From Lojkania enalia (Eukaryota; Ascomycota; Dothideomycetes; Pleosporales): 64,000 nt of DNA. The stretch's first letter is position 1. Each line of letters starts with the position of its first letter. Below the pieces are notes generated by a model, which saw nothing but the letters and a program-made list of their open reading frames with translations, searched no databases and was not told the origin of the DNA. Shown piece after piece: positions 55,869 through 64,000 of this stretch. Location: contig ML986582.1 in NCBI GenBank assembly GCA_010094045.1, forward strand, positions 124,001-188,000, given 5' to 3'. Made by a program: the position numbers and the translations under genes.

Positions 55869-57709
55869 CTACTCCCACTGTTTTAGGAAGTCCTCCATAT
55901 TCTTGAGATTATTTTGAATAATGTGTGTATGCTTCTCGCTCCTTGGAACAAACCTTGCCACGAACGGTTTCGGCTCATGCGCGAATCCGTCTTTGTACGC
56001 GGTTACGTCTAGCTCAATCGGCTTTCCTTCTTCGTCCACTCCAGGCTCAATATTGAAAGCCCATAGCATCTTAGCGATAACGCGCCACTGAGTTCGCTCT
56101 GCAAGGTGGATGCCAACACAGATGCGGCGCCCTGCCCCATAAGAATAATGATCGCGATTGTCAAAATCTGGACTTCCTGCATAGTCCATGGCAAGTCTTG
56201 GATGATTTAAGTAGCGATCTGGATTATAAGTTTCGGGATCTTCATATATGACACGATGTATTGCATATGGCGAGAAGATGATAACTGAATCTTTGGGTAT
56301 CAACATGCCCTTATACCAGTCGTCCCGACCGGCACGATGTGGAATACCTGTAGGAATGCTGTTGAAAAAAGAGTTAGTATTGATTAGTTTTTCTCGAGAG
56401 ATATAACTTACACCGGTTGTATGCGTAGGCCTTCTTTAATAATGCAGTTGATGTATGGCAGTTCCTTAAAATCTTCCCAAGTCGGCATTCTTTCCGTCCC
56501 ACAGAGGCGGTCTAGCTCTTGCTGTGCCTTTCTTTGAACCCACGGATTCTTGGCCAGGAATAATATACTAGTCCTTAACATAATGGCTGTCGTGTCTGCG
56601 GCACCTTGATCAATAGCCCCAAGCAAATTGGCAAGCTGTCTATGCGAATGAGGAACGTCTAATTTCACATTGCCGTCAAGAAGTGTGTCAGCTAATGAGT
56701 CACGAACAACGCTCTTCCGTCGACGTTCGATAACTCGATCTAAGGCTTCGATCCAGACAGTACTCATCTTACGGAAGCACTCCTTTGCACGAGCTTTGGA
56801 AGGGGCCCAGCTATCTGGAATCAATTTGAGGATTGGAAATTGATCGACTGGAAGGTAAGAGCCGAATTCAAATGTTTCGCTTATCTAATTAGGGGCATTA
56901 GCATTACAGTTCTCGTTGAACTAGAGAAAATTTGTCTACCAGATCCATAACTTCATATACGGACTATAAAGCATTAGTCTGATCGATTTATAGAACAAGA
57001 AATAGAAGTGCTTGCATGACTCCAGAAGCTATCGAATGTTTTTGCCCGGTGACCGAACAGTCTAATACTTGCCACAGAGGCTGTAGTACGTTTGATGTGG
57101 GCTGAAAAGTCGTTGGGCGTATTTAATAGATCGTACATTAACTGACAGATTCTGTCTGGCTTAGTAGCATTCCCGGAAGAAGAAGGAGGATTGTATAAAA
57201 CTCACTCCGCTTCCTGAACCGAGGCGAGAACCTTGAGCGCGCTGGGGGACAAATTCTGAGCGGCCAACTTTCGTTGTGCCCTCCACATCGGTGAAGTGTG
57301 CATTAGCGCAAGATTTTCTTCTCCAAGGGCAATTTTGGAGTTCTGGTCGATTGGCCTGTCGGAATACATGGCGCTTCTTTTGTCCATGAGCTCGTGAACG
57401 GCTTCGCGATCCATAAGACATATCATCGTTCCAGAACCGATTTTGAGCGAGAAGATTTTACCATATTCCTTGCTCCATTCAACGATTCTTCTTTTTGTAA
57501 GTACATCTAGTAGGAATTAGAAGGGTTTGGCATTACTTTAAATGGAGTCCCTTCGAAGGCATTTGGTGTGCATTTCCAAGGAACGGGATCGTTGGCGGCC
57601 CTGGTGGAAGGCGTTTGTCTCGACGACCTGAACATAGAAACTTCAAGAAGATATAGGAGATTACAGGGACTGCAAAGAGCCTTGTTGCGAATAACGAAAT
57701 GGATTCCAT
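55869..57709 (-). CDS. Cytochrome P450 monooxygenase
   Basis: Seven-part minus-strand gene model: exons 57709-57537, 57490-57206, 57151-57016, 56963-56940, 56884-56412, 56358-55869, summing to 526 residues in phase. An N-terminal membrane anchor (FATRLFAVPVISYIFLKFL) is followed by the Pro-rich hinge RLPPGPPTIPFLGNAHQMP. The I helix has AIDQGAADTTAI and the K helix has KEGLRIQP (ExxR). The haem loop is YSYGAGRRICVGIHLAER with the thiolate Cys near 444; the usual first Phe is Tyr. It resembles microsomal fungal P450s of the O-methylsterigmatocystin oxidoreductase type, but the substrate cannot be read. One intron starts with GC rather than GT (57015-56964), and exon 4 is only 24 bases. No polyketide or peptide synthetase lies in the window, so no biosynthetic cluster is claimed. 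Confidence 0.9.
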
Positions 57710-59552
57710 CCTCGTTTGATGAATTTTGGATTCGAGGTGTATAACGATGGACTGCGGGACGAAATTTCTCATAAACTCTTGAAAAGCAAGGGTAGTCGCA
57801 ATTACCATAACACCACAAGCATTATCTACCCCGCCCCTCCTGACGCAGTACAACAATACAGTATGATTCCAAGAATTCATACGGAAGGCCAAGCAGGCTT
57901 CGTCAGCATGAGGAAGCTTACTGTATGGCCGTAGGATAATTTGGTTCGCGATTTCAATACCAAAGGGTTGGTCCGCCGAATCGGCGCAGCTTTTAGAGCC
58001 ATCCACCACGCTGTACGTTAATATAACCGTGACGAATCATAGACGCAGAGATCAGCCTCCGTTTAAATCATGTACTTTGATGACAACCTGGGATGGAGAT
58101 TCTAGTGAGGTTTAAAGTAGACTTAAGATATCTGACATCAGCAGTTGCGAAAAATATGCAAATGGAGATACTGTAAAGTAATAAATTGGATTCTGCTGAA
58201 GGCCTTGTACATTGAATTCTATGTCATTGTTCTATTCATATTTAGCTCGTTAACGATTTGATAAAAAATTCATGGAATTGCTTACCTCCATATGCACATA
58301 AGCTATTATTCTTTGTGCCTTTCATATGCGCTATGATGAGCGTTGGGCATTTGGGTTATACCTAAGTTTCGCTTTCCGGTAACTGACGCTCTCTTGCGGT
58401 TACTGCAGTGGTTTCCAATTCTCACTCAATCCTACCGCAATGTGCCTCCAGAGCGCTTGATATATGAGCTACAAGCAAAGCATGGTGTCCGTTTCTCAAC
58501 AATAAAAGCTAGCATCCTCACATAGACCTTATCCGTTGTCTATCTCGATGCGCGGCTGCAGCTCGGATCTGCATGATAGCAAGCAGTAATTGCGGAAGGC
58601 AATTCTGATAGCTAAGTTGCATCTGTATAGACGAGCAGCCATTCATCCGGAAGATAGGATAGGGTTCTCCCGAAAGATAATCTTCGGCGTGAGCATGCGC
58701 GACATGGATGTAGTGTCGATTTGATCATGTGCATTGGATGATGACGTAACCCCTCACTCTCGCCTTCTCAATCTCTGGGCTAACTGTACTTTTTCGAGAG
58801 CACAAAATGCTCCAAGACAGCCTTGAATAACGCCTCGTCCACGGCATTTATGCGCGGTCTACTGACAGACAAACCATGGTGGATTGATAGACGAACAGAA
58901 GCATTGGTGTTTAGGCATGACATAGTAGACAAGTCATCACTTCTTTCCGCTTGCTCGCCGGCATCATCCAAGTGTCACATCTCATGGTCAAACTCATCCC
59001 TGCAGCTGCGGAACATCAATCTCCAGACTCCTGTTACAGAAGCTCGGTTCCGCCTTCTGAAACGGGCGATTATGATGGCCTTGTCAGCGTCTCCGCTCGT
59101 ACATCCGCGTTCACAGCAGCCAAATTCGCAAAGCTCTTTTCGATTCTTATCGCAACTTAGTTGCCGTCTTTTCCAGTCGTGCGGGCATCCTCCGTGGCAA
59201 ACAAGTGACTGAGGCTTAGATGTTTAAGCTTCTATGGCAAAGGGGTCCAGGACGAGGCATTATGTTATCTTGTGCTAAGCCGAGTTTCAAGAGCTCGCGC
59301 CTAACGACATGGGCTTCAACAGGTTGTCTTTATTATCCTGAGGGGTCGCGAGTCAAATGCGAAATTTTACCGGGTCGTTTTACCTTCAAAAATCTATTAC
59401 TTCAGGATATATGCAAACTTTCGTCCCTTTGCCAAGTCTCGTTCTCTACTCATAATCACCTGTACCATTCAAGCACAATCCAACATCAACATATTATTCC
59501 CAGTTATCGTTTTATTTCAATACTGTAGAAAATTCCGATAAAAATTCTCAAT
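57710..59552. other. Intergenic region
   Basis: No gene is recognised. Frames at 58343-58525 (plus), 58823-59212 (plus) and 58780-58971 (minus) have no domain, and the last two overlap. The left end is the P450 promoter and the right end that of the YbjQ-type gene. Confidence 0.4.
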
Positions 59553-59993
59553 ATGTTGACAAACCGCCGATCCATGATGGTCATTCCGCCCGTTCGACGA
59601 GAGAGCTTTCGCCCCGAACTGCTTCAAGAAACTGAACCTCATTGTAGAGCCAGCTCGGTGCTCACAGCGACCACAGATACTCTCCCAGGACACCGAGTCA
59701 TAAAAACTATTGGCACAGTCCACGGACTTACTACATGTGCGCGGCGAGACACCAAATCATTCCTTAAAGCAGTCGGCACCGGAAGCGAAGCAAAGAGTTT
59801 GACCCACATGCTTTACAACGCCCGCGATCAGGCAATTGAGAGGATGGTACGTGACTGTGTTAGTCGAGGCGGGAATGCTATCGTTGGCCTTGGATTCGGA
59901 GAGAGTGAAGTACTAGGTTTCGCCCAGGTCAGCGTCTACGGCACCGCGGTCTTCGTCGAACGCGAAGGGAGGCCGGAAGACCCATTCAAATGA
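59553..59993 (+). CDS. YbjQ/UPF0145-family protein
   Basis: Intronless frame of 146 residues. The core matches the YbjQ family (heavy-metal-binding domain, Pfam YbjQ_1): TTDTLPGHRVIKTIGTVHGL, EAKSLTHMLYNARDQAIERM, GGNAIVGLGFGESEVL and QVSVYGTAVFVE. The family is a small pentameric alpha/beta protein common in bacteria and also found in fungi; its biological role is not established. About 35 residues precede the domain, and ATGs at 59553 and just after could each be the start. No membrane segment or signal peptide. The C-terminus is short. Confidence 0.9.
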   Translation: MLTNRRSMMVIPPVRRESFRPELLQETEPHCRASSVLTATTDTLPGHRVIKTIGTVHGLTTCARRDTKSFLKAVGTGSEAKSLTHMLYNARDQAIERMVRDCVSRGGNAIVGLGFGESEVLGFAQVSVYGTAVFVEREGRPEDPFK

Positions 59994-61603
59994 CTGAATA
60001 TCGGAATCCAAACCACATACTATATAAAATACATCGACATATGGATAACCCACGAATGCACGATCTTTTGGCTGGATTAGGTGCGCGTTTGCGACGATGC
60101 ACCTCGGCGTTTCTGGCGCACATAAATGGCAAACACGATCAAAGAACAGCGGAATCGTTCAAAGGAGGCAATTCCTCCAGCTAGTCTCTCAAGATATCCG
60201 GCCTCTTTCTACTTAATGCGGCACTTCATGAGGCTAGCAGTGCGTAATGCGGGAAAAAAAAAATTAATATGACATTCTTCATCTGTACTTATCTAGTTTA
60301 TTTTATCCTCAGTGGCAATGGTATATACGGAAATTTTCTACACCAAGGCCCTATTCAAACCGCTTTGGAGTTTAGTGCCTTGATCAACAAACAATATTGG
60401 TTTTCGTCAACAATGCTCTTCATGCTCATCACTCCAAACTCATGTGAAGCTCAAACCCGTTGACCTTAACTTGGTTGAGGGATAACTTCTCACATATTTG
60501 TGCGTTCAAGCAATGAAAACCTAGGCTTGGGAGTCTCTTTACAGACGCACAATATCGACTGCCCGTCTTGTACTTGAAGCCTCGGCTTCTTCGGCCCTAA
60601 CACACTCTAGCCGAGCTTTACCTACGATGGTGATGCCATTGTCTAATATATTGCCACGTCCAGAAAGTCGGATATCTTGGTGGGACTTTTCGAGTCTGAT
60701 CTGACGACATATTCTCCTTTCGTCGTTATCATACCGCTATGGACCCGTCTCAAAAATCCATAGCTACGGCACTGCCTCTCCACCCTTTTGTGCTCCTTAC
60801 AATTCCGTGGGGACCTTCCTTTTATTTTTAATTTTATTTTTTATTTTTCCATAATCTGGCAACACGACGGAAGCTCGACATTGATTTGGACACCTGTTGA
60901 GAGGGACTACTGTTCAGCAGAGGCGATTACCAGGTTGTGGAAAATACCCGTGGTACGTTAATTGTTTTGGAATACTAAGGCAAGATTGAGCAGGTATTAG
61001 AGCTGCTCGAAGCTACAATCTTCCATCACAGCTGGTCGAGGTCGAAGCAAGTGAGATCATATCTAGGTCCTTCAGGATTCATGCCTTTGCTACATGCTCT
61101 AATACCTGGTGATATTTATCTGCCTAGGCATAACTAGGACTATATCTATGCGTAAAAATCGTCCACTCTTTTTGAGGCAAGGACTGGAATTTCGCCAATT
61201 TATTCCTACGGAGCAAGTTTCCTAATTCCTACAATTAATTTCTAGGATGCTAAGGCCGCGCCTGGTCGAATTGTGCCTTATGCTCTCCCAGTGGAAGAAG
61301 GCGCTCTTACTTTAAGCGCTAATATCGCATATATGAAATCGAGTAATAGAAGCCTCGGAAATGGGCCATATAGGAATCTAAGATACAGTGTAGCTCTAGA
61401 GATCTAAATCTAGATAAATCCCTGTAAGTTATGTTATATTATTATTATAAGAAAAGCTCCCTATCATAATGTCACAATATTATGAGATTATACTTTAGCA
61501 TAGGCGTTGCATATTGAATTAGGGGAACTGCAGATGAACAGACTACCATTCAAGGAGCAATGACTTACAACTAATACATCCTTGCGCCAAGAGCCCAGAG
61601 GTC
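59994..61603. other. Intergenic region
   Basis: No gene with a domain is recognised. An AT-rich stretch near 60815-60850 (TTTTATTTTT runs) and another near 61380-61500 are visible. Small frames at 59990-60184 and 60269-60463 are probably chance. Confidence 0.4.
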
Positions 61604-63412
61604 TCAGCTGGCTTCATATACTTTTTTCCCTCCAAACCACGTCTGCTTTACCTTTGCATTTAGCAACTGTTCAGACTCGTACTCCATATCTACAACTACG
61701 AAATCGGCTGCCTTCCCGACCTCTAAAGCCCCAACCCTCTGCTCGGCAAAGCACGAGTACGCTGCACCTCTTGTCGCCGCAGTCACAGATTCGCATATCC
61801 CGAGACTAAAATTCTCATTAACAGGTTTATCACCCGCCTCGTGATTCCTAGCAGATTTCCTAGTCGTCGCAACATATAGATTCTTAATCGGAGCGTGTGG
61901 TGCTGTAGGTGTATCTGACCCGATAGCAAGAACGGCGCCATGGTCTGCAAATTCCTTGTAAGCAAACGCACGTTTCAATCTCTCTGGACCAAGGAGTTTC
62001 GGCCATGCACGTAGGATCGCAGGATCTGCGTGTACAGGTTGAATGCTCGCCGTGATGCCCAATTTCCCTAGCCTTTTTGCATCTTCAGGGGATGTGAGTT
62101 CTAAATGCTCGATCCTATGTCGTTGGCCTGGCTTCCCAAATTTTTCAATTGCGTTGATAGCGCGGTGGACGGCGGCATCGCCAATCGCATGTAGTGCACA
62201 TTGCAAATTTGCATTACACGCCTTTTCAACAACAGGGTACAGCATCTCAACAGACCATATCGGATCCGGAGATTGCACGTCTGTAGAATAAGGCTCTCTA
62301 AGCGCGGCGGTACAAGCATCGATTACACCGTCACATATAACTTTAATCCCTACGATCCTTAAATCCGGACTTGTTTCTGTATTGAACTGTTGCGATAGTT
62401 CGATGGCACGTTGGACCTGGGCTAGACGTTCCGATTCATCGGACGACGGTGTGATACACCAATGTGCCGCAACTCTTATCGGTAGAGCACCCCTTTCAGA
62501 CTCCCGTAATGCGAGGATAGCCTCCCATGCATTCTCATCCATTGCCATATCTACACAACCGGTGACACCAACTTCATGGTAGGTAGCAATCGCCGCTCTC
62601 AAGGCACTCATCTTTTCTTCCATAGACGCGACTTTCGCAAGATGAGGCCAGACGATTAGGAGGACCGACGCCTCGCTCAAGAGGCCAGTGGCTTTGCCCA
62701 AAGAGTCTCGTGAAATGCTTCCACCTGCTGAATCGGGCATCTTATCGTAGACCCCTAGTTCATGTAGCGCTGGCCTATTGCACCATGTTGAATGAAGATC
62801 CTTTGAGTCAATGAAGATCGGACGATCACCCAGGTCGTCTAGCATAGAAGCCTCTGCTTTGCCCTCCGTCATGCTATGCATCCATCCTCGGCATAGTAGG
62901 CGTTTTTTGTCGGGATTCTCTTTAGCGAAAAGAGCGATTCGGGACCGGATTTCTGAGAGATCTTTGCACCCATCCAGAGAGAGTTTATGCAGAGATTGGC
63001 CGAGCATGAGGAAATGCATGTGGCCGTCTATGAAACCGGGCAGGACATAATGGTTGGAAAGGTCGTGGCTTGGGAATCCTTGGGATCGGAGGGCTTGAAA
63101 TTCCGCTCCACTCGAAGGTCCGATGTACGCTATTTTTCCGTCTTTGATAACGACGGTGGAGTAGAATGTTGATGTTGATGAATTCTCCGGACTCCCTGTG
63201 AAGAAGCGGCCATTGATTAGAATTGTGGAACTGTTAGCCTTGTCTTCCATGGTGTTGGGAGACTTAAGAGGGGGAAGGGAGGTCTTACTATAACTTGCGG
63301 GGATATCTGATTCCACCGATGTCGGAGATCCGAGACAACTCCGAAGAAATTTGCCACCAAAAATCCCAGCGGGTTCTCCGCTTTGAAAAATGCCACCGAG
63401 CTCATGGGTCAT
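61604..63412 (-). CDS. YtcJ-type amidohydrolase
   Basis: Single-exon frame of 602 residues from the ATG at 63412. The conserved protein more likely starts at the ATG at 63250 (MEDKANSS, 548 residues), since the first 54 residues show no family pattern. Motifs: STILINGRFFTGS (beta-sandwich start), LPGFIDGHMHFLMLG with the metal-binding HxH, LLCRGWMHSMTEGK, CALHAIGDAAVHRAI, HRIEHLELTSPEDAKR, and AIGSDTPTAPHAPIKNLYVA with the late Asp. The end (GKAADFVVVDMEY, then KVKQTWFGGKKVYE) is typical of the Amidohydro_3 group. These enzymes hydrolyse C-N bonds in amides or N-formyl compounds; the substrate here is unknown. No secretion signal is seen from the shorter start. Confidence 0.88.
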   Translation of the reverse strand: MTHELGGIFQSGEPAGIFGGKFLRSCLGSPTSVESDIPASYSKTSLPPLKSPNTMEDKANSSTILINGRFFTGSPENSSTSTFYSTVVIKDGKIAYIGPSSGAEFQALRSQGFPSHDLSNHYVLPGFIDGHMHFLMLGQSLHKLSLDGCKDLSEIRSRIALFAKENPDKKRLLCRGWMHSMTEGKAEASMLDDLGDRPIFIDSKDLHSTWCNRPALHELGVYDKMPDSAGGSISRDSLGKATGLLSEASVLLIVWPHLAKVASMEEKMSALRAAIATYHEVGVTGCVDMAMDENAWEAILALRESERGALPIRVAAHWCITPSSDESERLAQVQRAIELSQQFNTETSPDLRIVGIKVICDGVIDACTAALREPYSTDVQSPDPIWSVEMLYPVVEKACNANLQCALHAIGDAAVHRAINAIEKFGKPGQRHRIEHLELTSPEDAKRLGKLGITASIQPVHADPAILRAWPKLLGPERLKRAFAYKEFADHGAVLAIGSDTPTAPHAPIKNLYVATTRKSARNHEAGDKPVNENFSLGICESVTAATRGAAYSCFAEQRVGALEVGKAADFVVVDMEYESEQLLNAKVKQTWFGGKKVYEAS

Positions 63413-63662
63413 AGTGTTGGGCTCAATTGAAACTTTTTCAAAAAAATTCTATGGTCCCAAGAACTACCCGAAGCAATTTGCTGATGAGAACAGTGGGAGA
63501 CGTCAGTGAGCGGATGATCCTGTCATTTACGGGAAACGGTAAACTCTATCACAATTTTCACTAGACACTTAATTGTATGTATGCTGCATATATAGATCAC
63601 AATGCCTCTACTTCCTTAGCTATGTGAAAGCTATTAGATTCGGGGTCAAATTGATTCAACCT

Positions 63663-64000
63663 TCATACTGAGTTAGTCGGCGAGAAAAGCGTCTCATCGT
63701 CCTCCCGGGGAAAGGTTTCGAAGTCATCCAACAATTGGATCTGATGGTTAGGATCTTCATAATCCCGAACCCTTTTCCGTTGAATATACGAGTACGCCAG
63801 CATAGGGTAGAACAGAAGTCTATAGAGAAGTCAGAGTAAAATTCCTCTTATTACATTGTAGGAGAACGGGAATGAGCTTACAGCAGCAAAATGAGCGAAG
63901 TCACGGTTCGTATTACCCTTCCCTTAACCTCGCCGCGGAATTGCCAACCTTCTACTTTGTGCTTCCAAGGTCCGAAAATCGAGTCCAGAAATAGCCATAC
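63663..64000 (-). CDS. 3' end of a membrane protein, truncated by the window edge
   Basis: Two exons are visible on the minus strand: 64000-63882 (open at the window edge) and 63819-63663, joined by a GT..AG intron in phase (CT|A). The product has WLFLDSIFGPWKHKVEGWQF, a hydrophobic segment built across the splice (VTSLILLLLLFYPMLAYSY), then a cytoplasmic-type tail with IQRKRVRDYEDPNHQ and an acidic end. The N-terminal part lies beyond 64000, so family and function cannot be named. Confidence 0.6.

Noticed and set aside
55869..57709. Secondary-metabolite gene cluster around the P450
   Set aside because: No backbone synthase, transporter or pathway regulator lies within the window.
58823..59212. 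129-codon plus-strand frame as a gene
   Set aside because: No domain, overlapped by an opposite-strand frame, and no splice or start context that favours it.
1..64000. CRISPR arrays, operons or bacterial ribosome-binding sites
   Set aside because: The window is fungal nuclear DNA with spliced genes; no regularly spaced direct repeats were seen.

Overview
The window is nuclear DNA of a filamentous ascomycete (Pezizomycotina). Most genes are broken by one to five short introns of about 35-80 bases with GT..AG borders. Their products are typical fungal housekeeping or lineage proteins: Sen2, Nob1, Tim22, Ubc7, an ENA-type cation ATPase, DUF4048 and DUF6594 proteins, a GH92 mannosidase and a P450. 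Genes lie on both strands without operons. Gene models were joined by hand from splice signals, reading phase and family conservation. Where exon lengths are given, the phases were checked and sum to whole codons. The class within the ascomycetes could not be fixed from sequence alone.

Layout. 0-4.2 kb: a four-helix membrane protein, a molybdenum sulfite-oxidase-type enzyme, and the E2 enzyme Ubc7 converging on it. 4.4-7.7 kb: a decayed island with a Fot1/pogo-type transposon relic (terminal repeats still visible, catalytic core gone), a DUF7587-like protein, a gene relic with nonsense codons and a frameshift, and a frameshifted transposase-like tail. 8-23 kb: a dense block with a membrane protein, a mitochondrial scramblase-family protein divergent from SEN2, a gene joining two retropepsin-like domains to C2H2 zinc fingers, a DUF6594 protein, and a 1091-residue ENA-type ATPase. 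23.8-27.9 kb is almost gene-free.

27.9-35.3 kb: a GCK/Ste20-type kinase, a DUF4048 protein and TIM22, with a 73-base A tract between the last two. 35.3-40.5 kb holds no intact gene, but the minus strand carries a long disabled coding region (36.4-39.2 kb) of a family I do not recognise. 40.5-48 kb: NOB1, a seven-WD-repeat protein of the WDR83 type, an ICln-type protein and a secreted GH92 alpha-mannosidase. 48-59.5 kb is sparse: a small one-helix membrane protein, a tandem 66-base duplication, tRNA-Lys(CTT), a small secreted protein and a seven-part P450 gene model with one GC-AG intron. 59.5-64 kb: a YbjQ-family protein, a YtcJ-type amidohydrolase and the tail of a membrane protein cut by the window edge.

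The genes do not form one pathway. Several serve core RNA and organelle biology (SEN2, NOB1, ICln, TIM22, UBC7). The most unusual gene is the tandem retropepsin-like/zinc-finger fusion at 14946-17137.
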